A stretch of DNA of 64,000 nt from Geodermatophilus marinus. GTDB lineage: Bacteria > Actinomycetota > Actinomycetes > Mycobacteriales > Geodermatophilaceae. Under the pieces are notes generated by a model that saw only the letters and a program-made list of their open reading frames with translations, was not told the DNA's origin and made no database searches. Each line of letters opens with the position of its first letter. Position 1 is the first letter of the stretch. Below, piece after piece: positions 8,306 through 17,131 of the stretch. Position numbers and translations under genes: made by a program. The stretch lies in the NCBI RefSeq assembly GCF_003428645.1, contig NZ_QVQH01000017.1, forward strand, positions 38,256-102,255. Direction: 5' to 3'.

Positions 8306-8824
8306 TCAGGGGCGTTGCGGCAGGCGGCCGAGGGCGACGAGCAGCCGGCGCAGCAGCCCGGCCAGCTGCTCCCGGTCCTCGGCGGTGAGCCCCTCGAGCA
8401 GGCGGCGCTCGGTCTCCAGGTGGTCGGGCAGCGCGCCGTCGAGCGCCGCCCGGCCCGCCTCGGTCAGGGTGACGACGACCGCCCGGCCGTCGGCCTCGCT
8501 GCGCTCCCGGGTGATCAGCCCCTTCTCGGCGAGCCGGTCCAGCCGCTGGGTGATCGCCCCCGAGGTGACCAGCGCGGTCCGCATGAGCGCGGTCGGGGTG
8601 AGCTGGTAGGGCGGCCCGGCCCGGCGCAGCGCCGCCAGGACGTCGAAGGACGGCGCGTCGAGGCCGTGCCGCGCGAACGTCGCCCGCTGCGCCAGGTGGA
8701 CCTCGCGCTGGGCCTGCGTGATGCGGCCGATGACGCCCATCGGGCTGCAGTCCAGGTCGGGGCGCTCGCGGGCCCACTGGGCGAGGATCAGGTCGACGGC
8801 GTCCTGGCCACCCGGTGCGCTCAC
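8306..8824 (-). CDS. MarR-family transcriptional regulator
   Basis: The 172-residue protein has the MarR winged-helix arrangement: the N-terminal dimer helix, LDAPSFDVLAALRRAGPPYQLTPTAL, the recognition helix region ALVTSGAITQRLDRLAEKGLI and the wing TRERSEADGRAVVVTLTEAG. Its start overlaps the stop of the NmrA-like oxidoreductase gene in ATGA, so both come from one transcript initiated upstream of that gene. It probably senses a phenolic or oxidised compound and controls its own operon. A partial palindrome at 9653-9674 is the candidate site. Confidence 0.92.
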   Translation of the reverse strand: MSAPGGQDAVDLILAQWARERPDLDCSPMGVIGRITQAQREVHLAQRATFARHGLDAPSFDVLAALRRAGPPYQLTPTALMRTALVTSGAITQRLDRLAEKGLITRERSEADGRAVVVTLTEAGRAALDGALPDHLETERRLLEGLTAEDREQLAGLLRRLLVALGRLPQRP

Positions 8825-9648
8825 AGCAGGTCCAGCCCGGCGAGGTGGTCCCCGAAGGGCCGGGCCGGGCGGCCCAGCAGCGCCTCGAGCACCCGAGGGC
8901 TGCCGGTGAACCCGTGCGCCCGGTAGTGGACCAGCATGAGCCGCAGGCAGCGGGCGGCGTACGGCTCGTCGGCGGGCGGCCGCCCCGGCGGGACGTCGAC
9001 CGCCCGCACCGGCCGCCCGACCCGCGCGGCCAGCGCGTCGGCGACCTCCGGCGCGGTCAGCGGCTGCGGGCCTGCGGCCTCGAACGTCCCGCCGTCGAGG
9101 CCGTCCTCGGTCAGCAGGACGGCGGCGGCCTCGGCCACGTCCCGGAGGTCGACGAACGACTGCCCGCGGGTGAGCCCCCAGGCGCTGCGCAGGACGCCGG
9201 TGCGCGCGGCCTCGGCGAGCCCGGCGTCGAGGTTGGCCGAGTAGGCGCAGGGCTGCAGCACCCGCCAGCCGGCCACCCCGGCCGCGTCGAGCACCTCCTC
9301 GGCGCGGTCCTTGGCCGCGTGGTGCGGCATCGCCCGCGCCTGGGGTCGCAGCACCGAGTGGTACACGACGCGGGGGACGCCGGCCCGGCGGGCGGCGGCG
9401 AACAGCGCCGCGGCACCCTCGGCCTCCCCCGGGGAGAAGTTGGGCCAGATCAGGTAGAGGGCCTCCGCCCCGGCCAGCAGCGGCTCCACCGCCGCGGTGT
9501 CGGTGAGGTCGGCGGCGACCACCTCCGTGCCCGGGCCCGGCGCCGGCCGGGGGGTGCGCACGAGGGCGCGCACCGGCCGCTCCCGGTCCCGCAGCGCCCG
9601 GACGACCGCGGCCCCGGTCGTCCCCCCCGCCCCCGTCACCACGATCAC
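8821..9648 (-). CDS. NmrA-like NAD(P)-binding protein (SDR, atypical)
   Basis: This 275-residue Rossmann protein starts with VTGAGGTTGAAVVRAL, the glycine-rich NADP loop of the NmrA/TMR-like atypical SDR group. It lacks a YxxxK catalytic pair and has the group feature VVYHSVLRPQARAMPHHAAKDRAEEVL. Members act as redox sensors or as NAD(P)H-dependent quinone reductases. It is the first gene of a two-gene operon with the MarR regulator (4-bp overlap), an arrangement typical of a redox-responsive self-regulated unit. The GTG start has TGAGG about 8 nt upstream. Confidence 0.88.
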   Translation of the reverse strand: MIVVTGAGGTTGAAVVRALRDRERPVRALVRTPRPAPGPGTEVVAADLTDTAAVEPLLAGAEALYLIWPNFSPGEAEGAAALFAAARRAGVPRVVYHSVLRPQARAMPHHAAKDRAEEVLDAAGVAGWRVLQPCAYSANLDAGLAEAARTGVLRSAWGLTRGQSFVDLRDVAEAAAVLLTEDGLDGGTFEAAGPQPLTAPEVADALAARVGRPVRAVDVPPGRPPADEPYAARCLRLMLVHYRAHGFTGSPRVLEALLGRPARPFGDHLAGLDLL

Positions 9649-9652
9649 GCGA

Positions 9653-9674
9653 GATACCTCAGCAGTGAGATATC
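9653..9674. promoter_or_regulatory. Candidate MarR operator upstream of the NmrA-MarR operon
   Basis: The arms GATACCTCA and TGAGATATC (one mismatch) are separated by GCAG. The element overlaps the probable ribosome-binding site 5 bp upstream of the first start codon. A MarR dimer would fit. No other palindrome is present in the 33-bp gap to the next gene. Confidence 0.4.
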
Positions 9675-9681
9675 TGCGGCG

Positions 9682-10743
9682 TCAAGTCGTGCCCCGCACC
9701 GCCGCCGCGAGCCGGACGGTGAGCCCCGCCGGCGAGGGCAGCAGGTCCACGGTGTCGAACAGCTTGCGGGCCAGCCACAGGCCCATGCCGCCGCGGGCGA
9801 GGTCGTCCCCGTGCGCCGGCCGGAACCCGGCCAGCGGGTCGCCGAAGGAGGTCCCGGCGTCGGTGACCGTGCAGACCAGCTCGCCGTCGCCGACCCACAG
9901 GCGCGCCGAGACCGGCCGCCGGCCGTGCCGGAAGGCGTTGGCCGCGACCTCGCTGACCCCCAGGTGCAGGTCCTCGCGCTGGTCGGCGTCCGGCACGTGC
10001 CGGTCGAGGGCGGCACCGAGCCGGTGGCGCAGGTCGGGCAGGGTCGCCGCGTCGTCGACGGCCAGCACGGGTGGCCGGTCCTGCAGCGGGTCGTGGGCCG
10101 CCGACAGCGCGGCGATGAACCGCTCGGGCTCCTGGTAGTCGGCGCTGGCCGTCCAGGCCCCGGCCCGCAGCACCTCCGGGTGCGTGACGGCCGCACCGGC
10201 GAGCACGTCGGCCGGCAGCCGGCGCCGGTCGTAGAGGCACAGCACCGACAGCCCGCTGCCGGCCATGAGCCGGTTGCAGGCCGCCTCGAACCGCAGGCCC
10301 TCCCGCCGGCCGGCCGGCCGGTCCCCGACGTCGACGAAGGACAGGATGCGCAGCCGCCCGGACCCGCGGCCGGCCGCGGCGGCGGCGAGTTCCCGGGCGC
10401 GACCCACCGCGTCGGGCGCCCGCGCGCCGAGCAGGCTCAGCGCCTCGTCGGCGACCACCGACGCCGCCCGGTCCCCGAGCGCCGTGCACAGCAGGTGGGT
10501 GACCTCGGCCGGGGAGGTGAGCGCGACGCGGTCACCGGCCCGGAGGCCCGCCTCGACGTAGGGCAGCGCGGTGGCCACGATCTCCCGGTCGGAGCCGACG
10601 AACCCCACGGCGTGCCGGAAGCCCCCCGGTGCGGCGGCTCCCGGATCGGGACCGGGACGGGCGGGCGGCGTGGTGTGCGCGTCCACCGCCTGGTCCACCG
10701 GCCTCGTCCTCCCCACGGCCGGAGGGCCCGGCCGGTCCACCAT
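9682..10743 (-). CDS. MEDS domain plus RsbW-like HATPase signalling protein
   Basis: This protein of about 353 residues joins an N-terminal MEDS domain (residues about 43-215, FRHAVGFVGSDREIVATALPYVEAGL; associated with two-component and partner-switching sensors) to a C-terminal GHKL ATPase of the RsbW anti-sigma type (about 240-350). The ATPase has EVAANAFRHG as N-box and DAGTSFGDP and GGMGLWLARKLFD as G-boxes. It probably phosphorylates an anti-sigma antagonist or sequesters a sigma factor. It lies 49 bp downstream of the giant SpoIIE-type sensor on the same strand, probably in one transcript. The start at ATG 10743 is chosen because the longer frame would overlap the preceding gene. Confidence 0.85.
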   Translation of the reverse strand: MVDRPGPPAVGRTRPVDQAVDAHTTPPARPGPDPGAAAPGGFRHAVGFVGSDREIVATALPYVEAGLRAGDRVALTSPAEVTHLLCTALGDRAASVVADEALSLLGARAPDAVGRARELAAAAAGRGSGRLRILSFVDVGDRPAGRREGLRFEAACNRLMAGSGLSVLCLYDRRRLPADVLAGAAVTHPEVLRAGAWTASADYQEPERFIAALSAAHDPLQDRPPVLAVDDAATLPDLRHRLGAALDRHVPDADQREDLHLGVSEVAANAFRHGRRPVSARLWVGDGELVCTVTDAGTSFGDPLAGFRPAHGDDLARGGMGLWLARKLFDTVDLLPSPAGLTVRLAAAVRGTT

Positions 10744-10792
10744 TCTGGGACACCCCCCGGCGACACCACCGCCCGGGCCTGCCGCCGGGCGC

Positions 10793-13700
10793 TCAGCGGG
10801 GCGCTGGCCCCTCCGTCGGGTCCTCCCCGACCCCGGCCAGAGCGAGTATGCGGTACGGCGCGGTCCCCGGCTCGGCCTCCACCCGGAGCGCCACGCCCAG
10901 CTCACCCGCACGGGCGAGGGCGGCCAGCACCACGCCGACCCCGGCGCTGGCCAGGTGCGTCGTCCCGCGGAGGTCGAGCACCGCGGCGGAACCGGCCGGC
11001 AGCGCGGCCAGCCGGGCCAGCAGCCCCGCGCCCAGGGTCTCGGCGCCGGCCAGGTCGACCTCGCCGCGGACCCGCAGCCGCGGGCCCCCGGCGTCGCCGT
11101 CGTCGGTGACCACGAGGTCCGCGGTGCCCTCCGGCGGCCCGGCGCCCGGGACGGCCGGCCGCCGGCGGGCGGGCGGGGCGTCCGGACCCGGGGTGACCGG
11201 CACCCGGAAGCGGACGGTGGTCCCGGCCTCCCCCGCGTGGTCGACGGCGACGCCGGTGCCCAGGGCGGCGATCAGCTCCAGGCCGCGGCCCCGGAACCCG
11301 CGGTCGGCCGGCGGGGGGCGCCAGGCGCCGCCGTCGGCCACCTCGACCCGGACGTCGCCGTCGCCGTCCCGCGCCAGCCGGTAGCTGCACCAGCCGTCGC
11401 CGGAGGGGTAGGCGTGCTCGACGGCGTTGGCCAGCGCCTCGCCGACGGCGAGCTGCAGGTCGTCGGTGGTCTCCTCGGGCAGCCCCCCGGCGGCCGCCCA
11501 GGCCGCCACCCGGCGCCGCACCCCGGCCAGCCGCGCCGGGTCGGCCGGCAGCCGCCCGGTCAGCGGCGGGGGCAGCAGCCGGACGGCGATCAGCGCGACG
11601 TCGTCGGGCTGGTCGGTGTCGGCGAGCACCTCGGCCAGCAGCCGGGCGGTGAGCCGGCCGGGAGCGGCGTCCGCGTGCCGGGCGGCCACCGCCTGCACCC
11701 GCTCCAGGCCGGTGTCCAGCACCTCGTCCCGCCGCTCGACCAGGCCGTCGGTGTAGAGCAGCAGGGTCGCGCCGACCGGCAGCGTGCCCACCCCCTCCCG
11801 GTACGGCGGCCGCCCGGGGACGCCGAGCACCGTCCCGGCCCCGGCGCCGTCGAGCAGCCGGGTGCCCTCGCCGGTGACCAGCAGCGCCGGCGGGTGACCC
11901 GCCCGCGCCCAGCGGACCGTGCCGGCCGCCGCGTCGAGCAGCACCACCGCCGCGGTGGACGCCAGCGCGCCGGGCAGCCGGCCGGCGAAGCGGTCGAGGA
12001 CCTCCAGCGCCTCGGCGGGCCCGCAGCCCTGCAGCAGCGCCGTCGAGAGGGCGCTGCGCAGCTGGCCCATGACCGCCGCCGCGGCCGGCCCCTGCCCGAC
12101 GACGTCACCGACCGCGATGGCCACCGAGCCGCGTCCCATGTCGACGACGTCGTACCAGTCACCACCGGCCTGGGCGCCCTCGGCGCCGGGCAGGTAGTGC
12201 GCGGCGAGGGCGAGCCGCTCGAGGCGGGGCAGGCCGGCCGGGAGCAGGGAGCGCTGCAGCGTCTCGGCGATCCGCCGCTCGGCGCGGTGGAGGCGGGCGC
12301 GGTCCAGCGCCTGGGCGCACTGCTCGGCGACGGCCAGGAGCATGGCGCGGTCGGTCGGCGGCACCCGGCGGGGGGCCGGCCAGGCGACGGAGACCACGCC
12401 GACCGCGCGGCCGGCGACCACCAGCGGCAGCCCGACGCAGGCCCCGAGCCCGTACTCGCGGATGGTCCCGGCCAGCTCCGGGGCCAGCGCGGGGTCCTCC
12501 GGCGTCCCGGTGGCGTCCTCGACCCACAGCGCACGCCGCTGCTGCACCGCGGCCGGCCCCACCAGGGGAGCGGACAGCGGCAGGGTCTGCCAGGCCCGCC
12601 GCCCGTCGTCGCTGGCGCCGTCGATCTCCAGGGCGACCAGCGCCCGGTGGGAGTCGTCGAGCTCGTAGACCGCCACCCGGCTCTCGTCCCCGGTGAGGGC
12701 TCGCACGTGCCCGGCGGCGGCCGCGGCGACGGCCACCGGGGTGGTCGCCGCGGAGAGCTCGGCGGTGGCCCGCTGCAGCAGGGCCAGCCGCCGGGCCCCG
12801 GCGCGCTCGTCGGCCAGCAGGATCGCGTTCTGGACGGCGAGCGCCGCCCGCGCGGCGATCTCCTCGACCAGCCGGCGGTCCTCCTCGTCGTAGCGCCGGC
12901 CGTGCGGGCGGCGGGCCAGGCCGAGGACGGCCAGCACCCGCCCCCGGACGGTGAGCGGCACGGCCATCCCCGAGCCCACCGCCAGGGCGTCGGCGAGCTC
13001 GGGCCGGTCCACCGGCGCCGGCGGCAGCTGGTCGAGCAGGATCGTCCGGCCGGTCGCGAGCACCTCGGGGCCGAGCCCGCTGGCCGGCTCCACCGCGGCC
13101 ATGGCCGCCTCGGCGGCGGCGCCGAGGCCCGCGACACCGGCGAACCGCAGCCGGCCGTCGTCGCCGAGCACCCGGACGGTGCACAGGTCGCCGACCCGGC
13201 GGTCGACCAGCAGCCGGGCGAGCGCGCCGAGCTGGCCGTCGAGCACCATGTCCCGGTCGAGCGCCGCGCCGACCTCGGCGAGCAGCGCCTGCCGCTCGCC
13301 CTCCCGGTAGCGGACGTCGATGTCGGTGCAGACGGCCATGACGCCGCCGGCGGGCTCCCCGGGCACGGGCGCCGCCCGCTCGAGCAGCCAGTGGTAGGTG
13401 CCGTCGGCGCGCCGGAGCCGGTACTCGACCTCCCAGCCCGTCCCCCCGGCGCGGGCCCGGGCGACGGTGCCCTCGTAGCCGGCGAGGTCGTCGGGGTGGA
13501 TGCCGTCCCGCCACCCGGCGCCGAGCTCGGCGCCGGCGTCCCGGCCGGTGAAGGCGGTCCAGCCGGAGTTGACGAACACCCGGCCGCCGTCGCCGTCGGC
13601 GAGCCAGATGAGGGCCGGCGCGAGGTCGGCCAGGGCGGTGAAGCGCTCCTCGGCGCTGCGCCGGGCCCGGCCGAGCTGGACGTGCGCGTCGACCCGGGCG

Positions 13701-15868
13701 AGCAGCTCCTGGGCGCTGAACGGCTTGACGAGGTAGTCGTCGGCCCCGGCGGCGAGCCCCTCGACGGCGGCCTCCTCCCCGGCGCGCGCGGAGAGCAGCA
13801 GCACGGGGACCCGGGCGGTCCGGGCGTCGGCCCGCAGCGCGGCCAGCAGCTGCATGCCGTCCAGCCCGGGCATCATCACGTCGCTGACCACCAGGTCCGG
13901 CGGGTCGGCCAGCGCCGACGCCAGCGCCGCCCGGCCGTCCGCGGCGGTGCGGACGGCGTGCCGGCCGGCCAGCAGGCGCGTGACGTAGCCCCGCATGTCG
14001 GCGTTGTCGTCGGCGACCAGGACCCGCCCGCCGGGGACCTCGGCCGGCGCGTGACCGGTGACCGGGCCCGGGTCGTCCGCCCCGGGCAGCCAGCGCAGCG
14101 CCTCGGTGACGAAGGGGGCGGCGGCCGGGGAGACGGCCGGGCCGTCGAGGGCGGCCGCGGCGACGCGGTCGGGCGGCAGGTGCCCGCTGCCCAGCGGCAG
14201 CGTGACGGTGAACGTGCTCCCGGCACCGAGGGTGCTCTCCGCGGTGATGGCGCCGCCGTGCAGGCCGACCAGCTCGCGCACCATCGCCAGGCCGATGCCG
14301 CTGCCCTCGCCGGACCGCCCGCGGGCGCCGGCCACCCGGTGGAAGCGCTCGAACAGCCGGGGCAGCTCCCCGGCCGGGACGCCGGTGCCCGTGTCGGTCA
14401 CCGCGAACCGGACCGCGTCGCCGTCGCGCCGCAGCCGCACCGCGATGCCGCCCTCGAAGGTGTGCTTGAGCGCGTTGGACAGCAGGTTGAGGACGACCTT
14501 CTCCCACATGTCGCGGTCGACGTGCACCGGCACCCCGAGCGGCGGGCAGTCCACCTCGTAGGACAGGCCGGCCCGGGCGACCGCCGACCGGAAGACGCTG
14601 GCCAGCTCGGCGGTCACCGCCGCGAGGTCGACCGGCTCGTAGCGGGCCTCCACCCGCCCGGCCTGGAGGCGGGAGAAGTCCAGGAGCGTGTTGACCAGCT
14701 TGCCGAGCCGGGCGGCGTTGCGCTCCACGACCTCGAGCTCCTCGCGGGCCCGCGGGTCGGCCGCCAGCACCGGGTGCTCCCGCAGCTCGGCGACCGGGCC
14801 CTGGATGAGGGTGAGCGGGGTGCGGAACTCGTGGCTGACGTTGCTGAAGAAGTCGGTCTTGGCGCGGTCGAGCTCGGCGAGCGCCTCGGCGCGGCGGCGC
14901 TCGGCCTCGTGGCTGCCGGCGTTGACCAGCCCCGCGGCGACCTGGCCGGCCAGCAGCTCGAGGAAGCCGCGGTAGTCGTCGTCCCACCGGCGGTGCGGGT
15001 TGAGCCCGACCGCGAGGAACCCCGCCGCCTCGGCGTCCGCGCTGGCCCCGGCCACCGGGAGCGCGACCGCCTGCACGGGCGGGCGGTCCCAGGCCCCGGT
15101 GGGCAGGTCGGGGAAGCGGGCCGCGGCGTCCTCGACCAGGACGACCTCCCCCGCGCGCAGCCGCTCCACCGGCCAGGCCTCCGCCGGCGGGACGGCCCCG
15201 GCCGGCAGGCCGGTCGCGCAGCCGAGGCGGGCGGACCCGTCCGGATCCAGGAGGTAGGTGGCGGTGACCGGGAGGTCGGCGGGGTTGCGGCCCAGCTGCT
15301 CGGCGACCGCGGCGAGCAGGCCGGCCTCGTCCCGCGCGGTGGCCACCGCCGGGGCGAGGTCGCGCAGGGTCGCCGTCCGGCGCTCCCCCACGACCCGCCG
15401 GGTGTTCTCGGTGACCACGCAGAGCATGCCCGCGGGGCGGCCGTCCTCGCCGGCCAGCGGGCTGTAGGAGAAGGTGTGGTAGGTCTCCTCCGGGTAGCCG
15501 CTGCGCTCGACGACGAGCATCAGGTCCTCGTCCCAGGTGGCCACCCCGGTCTCCAGCACCGATCGGACCCGCGGGCCGACCTCGTCCCAGATTTCGGCCC
15601 AGACCTCCCACGCCGGCCGCCCGAGCGCCCAGGGGTGCTTGGCCTGCAGCGTGTCGTGCCGGTAGGCGTCGTTGTAGAAGAAGCTGAGCTCGGGACCCCA
15701 CGCGGCCCACATGGCGAACCGGGAGGTCAGCAGGATCCGGACGGCGTTGCGCAGCCCCGCCGGCCAGGTGCCCGGCGCGCCCAGCGGGGTCGCCGCCCAG
15801 TCCAGGGCGGCCATCGCCCGCCCGGACTCGCCGCCGCCGTCGAAGAGCCCGGACGCATCCCCGGTCAC
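10793..15868 (-). CDS. Giant hybrid sensor: PAS, GAF, histidine kinase, receiver, GAFs, SpoIIE phosphatase, RsbW kinase, STAS
   Basis: The 1,691-residue cytoplasmic protein appears to contain, in order: PAS-like (30-160), GAF (170-315), HisKA with SHEFRT and phospho-His 346, HATPase (450-560, N-box NLLSNALKHT), receiver (614-730, phospho-Asp 663 in SDVMMPG, Lys 715), PAS (742-860), two GAFs (about 865-1030 and 1050-1195), PP2C/SpoIIE phosphatase (about 1215-1410, AGGDWYDVVDM, LLYTDGLVERRD), RsbW-type ATPase (about 1430-1545, EALANAVEHA) and a C-terminal STAS domain (about 1590-1680, with the phosphorylatable-type Ser in HLASAGVGV). It therefore carries a full phosphorelay input and all three kinase, phosphatase and antagonist parts of a partner switch. 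A TACGAT hexamer at 15886-15891 is a plausible -10. Confidence 0.93.
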   Translation of the reverse strand: MTGDASGLFDGGGESGRAMAALDWAATPLGAPGTWPAGLRNAVRILLTSRFAMWAAWGPELSFFYNDAYRHDTLQAKHPWALGRPAWEVWAEIWDEVGPRVRSVLETGVATWDEDLMLVVERSGYPEETYHTFSYSPLAGEDGRPAGMLCVVTENTRRVVGERRTATLRDLAPAVATARDEAGLLAAVAEQLGRNPADLPVTATYLLDPDGSARLGCATGLPAGAVPPAEAWPVERLRAGEVVLVEDAAARFPDLPTGAWDRPPVQAVALPVAGASADAEAAGFLAVGLNPHRRWDDDYRGFLELLAGQVAAGLVNAGSHEAERRRAEALAELDRAKTDFFSNVSHEFRTPLTLIQGPVAELREHPVLAADPRAREELEVVERNAARLGKLVNTLLDFSRLQAGRVEARYEPVDLAAVTAELASVFRSAVARAGLSYEVDCPPLGVPVHVDRDMWEKVVLNLLSNALKHTFEGGIAVRLRRDGDAVRFAVTDTGTGVPAGELPRLFERFHRVAGARGRSGEGSGIGLAMVRELVGLHGGAITAESTLGAGSTFTVTLPLGSGHLPPDRVAAAALDGPAVSPAAAPFVTEALRWLPGADDPGPVTGHAPAEVPGGRVLVADDNADMRGYVTRLLAGRHAVRTAADGRAALASALADPPDLVVSDVMMPGLDGMQLLAALRADARTARVPVLLLSARAGEEAAVEGLAAGADDYLVKPFSAQELLARVDAHVQLGRARRSAEERFTALADLAPALIWLADGDGGRVFVNSGWTAFTGRDAGAELGAGWRDGIHPDDLAGYEGTVARARAGGTGWEVEYRLRRADGTYHWLLERAAPVPGEPAGGVMAVCTDIDVRYREGERQALLAEVGAALDRDMVLDGQLGALARLLVDRRVGDLCTVRVLGDDGRLRFAGVAGLGAAAEAAMAAVEPASGLGPEVLATGRTILLDQLPPAPVDRPELADALAVGSGMAVPLTVRGRVLAVLGLARRPHGRRYDEEDRRLVEEIAARAALAVQNAILLADERAGARRLALLQRATAELSAATTPVAVAAAAAGHVRALTGDESRVAVYELDDSHRALVALEIDGASDDGRRAWQTLPLSAPLVGPAAVQQRRALWVEDATGTPEDPALAPELAGTIREYGLGACVGLPLVVAGRAVGVVSVAWPAPRRVPPTDRAMLLAVAEQCAQALDRARLHRAERRIAETLQRSLLPAGLPRLERLALAAHYLPGAEGAQAGGDWYDVVDMGRGSVAIAVGDVVGQGPAAAAVMGQLRSALSTALLQGCGPAEALEVLDRFAGRLPGALASTAAVVLLDAAAGTVRWARAGHPPALLVTGEGTRLLDGAGAGTVLGVPGRPPYREGVGTLPVGATLLLYTDGLVERRDEVLDTGLERVQAVAARHADAAPGRLTARLLAEVLADTDQPDDVALIAVRLLPPPLTGRLPADPARLAGVRRRVAAWAAAGGLPEETTDDLQLAVGEALANAVEHAYPSGDGWCSYRLARDGDGDVRVEVADGGAWRPPPADRGFRGRGLELIAALGTGVAVDHAGEAGTTVRFRVPVTPGPDAPPARRRPAVPGAGPPEGTADLVVTDDGDAGGPRLRVRGEVDLAGAETLGAGLLARLAALPAGSAAVLDLRGTTHLASAGVGVVLAALARAGELGVALRVEAEPGTAPYRILALAGVGEDPTEGPAPR

Positions 15869-15885
15869 GCCCGCATCACGACCGG

Positions 15886-15891
15886 ATCGTA
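15886..15891 (-). promoter_or_regulatory. Possible -10 (TACGAT) for the giant sensor/MEDS operon
   Basis: On the minus strand TACGAT lies 17 nt before the GTG start of the giant sensor, leaving room for a leader of about 10 nt. There is no clear -35. Confidence 0.3.
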
Positions 15892-15922
15892 GGTGCCGCC
15901 GTCCCGCCCGGCCCGTCGCAGG

Positions 15923-17131
15923 TCAGGCCGGGCGGCCCAGCCGGGCCAGCTCGTCGCGGTCCATGCCGGTGGCCGCGCGCACCTCCGCGTCGTCCACGGC
16001 GCCGCAGTCCAGCCCCCGCAGCACCACCCCGGCCAGGGCCCGGGCCGTGGCCGGCTCGTCCAGCACCCCCGCGCCGGGGCCCCCGCGGTAGGCCGCCAGC
16101 CGCGTGGCGGCCGGGGGCAGCGCGGCGCGGAAGAAGGCGTAGCCGGCCGCGTAGCGGGTGACCAGCTGCGCGGGGTGCAGGTCCCAGCCCTGGTACAGGC
16201 CGCGCTCCAGGGCCCGGCGCACCAGCCCGGCGTGCCGCCGCCAGGCCGCCTGCACCTGCGCGCGGGACCCCACCGGCAGCACGTTGGTGGAGCCGTCGAC
16301 CGCCCGGGCGCCGGTGCCCGCGACGGCGACCTGCACCAGCCCCTTGGCCAGGTCGGCGGCCGGGTGGTCGGGCGCCTGGTGCGCCGCGGCGACGCCGAGC
16401 GCGGCGGTGTAGTCGTAGGTCCCGTGGTGCAGGCCGGTCAGCCGGGGGCCGGCGGCGTGCACCAGGCGGGCGACGGCGACCGCGCCGTCGGCGGACAGCA
16501 CGGCCTGCGGGGTCTCGACCTGCACCTCGAGGTCGACCGCCAGCCCGTGCGCGGCCTCCAGCGCGTCGAGGACGGGGAGGAACGCGCGCACCTGCTCGGG
16601 GTCGCTGACCTTGGGGAGGGTGACGGTGACCCGGTCGGCCACCCCGGCCAGCCCGCCGAGGAAGAGGTCGAGGCTGCGCACGCCGCGGCGCCGGGTGGCC
16701 TGCTCCACCGAGCCGGCGCGGATGCCCACGCCCGGCGGGGCGGTGCCGGTGCGCAGGTCGGCGGCGACCGCGGCCGCGGCGGCGCGCACGTCGTCGTCCT
16801 CCCGCTCCCGCGGCCGGCGGTAGCCGTCCTCCACGTCGACGCGGAGGTCCTCCACGGGTTCGGCGGCCAGCTTGGCGCGGACCCGCGGCAGGACCTGCCC
16901 GGCCAGCTCCGGGTCCCAGCCCAGGTCGGGCGGGCCGTGCTCGTCCAGGGCGGCCAGGGCCGCCGACCCCCACGCCGCGGCCAGGCCCGGGACGACGGCG
17001 TCCGCCGGCACGTAGCAGGTGTGCACGGGCTGCCGGCCGGGCCGCTCGCCGGGGTAGGCGGCCGCGCGGGCGGCGTCCACGGGGGCCAGCCGCCGGTCCA
17101 GCTCGGCGTAGACGTCCTCGGGCAGGGTCAT
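15923..17131 (-). CDS. DUF6986 protein, HpcH/HpaI aldolase-citrate lyase superfamily
   Basis: This 402-residue TIM-barrel type protein belongs to the CitE/HpcH-like superfamily. Visible blocks are LRVDVEDGYRRPREREDDDV near residue 95, VTLPKVSDPEQV near 185, DLEVQVETPQAVL near 215 (with a likely metal-ligand Glu), GLHHGTYDYTAALG near 245 and LYQGWDLHPAQLV near 325. Known relatives cleave or condense 3-hydroxyacyl-CoA or malyl-type compounds, and some CitE-like proteins are malate or methylmalate synthases. The ATG overlaps the stop of the upstream malate-synthase-like gene (ATGA), so the pair is co-translated next to the urate genes. Handling of the glyoxylate from ureide breakdown is a reasonable inference. 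Confidence 0.8.
   Translation of the reverse strand: MTLPEDVYAELDRRLAPVDAARAAAYPGERPGRQPVHTCYVPADAVVPGLAAAWGSAALAALDEHGPPDLGWDPELAGQVLPRVRAKLAAEPVEDLRVDVEDGYRRPREREDDDVRAAAAAVAADLRTGTAPPGVGIRAGSVEQATRRRGVRSLDLFLGGLAGVADRVTVTLPKVSDPEQVRAFLPVLDALEAAHGLAVDLEVQVETPQAVLSADGAVAVARLVHAAGPRLTGLHHGTYDYTAALGVAAAHQAPDHPAADLAKGLVQVAVAGTGARAVDGSTNVLPVGSRAQVQAAWRRHAGLVRRALERGLYQGWDLHPAQLVTRYAAGYAFFRAALPPAATRLAAYRGGPGAGVLDEPATARALAGVVLRGLDCGAVDDAEVRAATGMDRDELARLGRPA

Noticed and set aside
10571..15892. A plus-strand open frame of over 1,700 codons opposite the giant sensor gene
   Set aside because: It is the antisense shadow of a conserved multidomain protein in very GC-rich DNA. Its translation is low-complexity (Gly, Arg, Pro, Val, Gln) and has no domain motifs.
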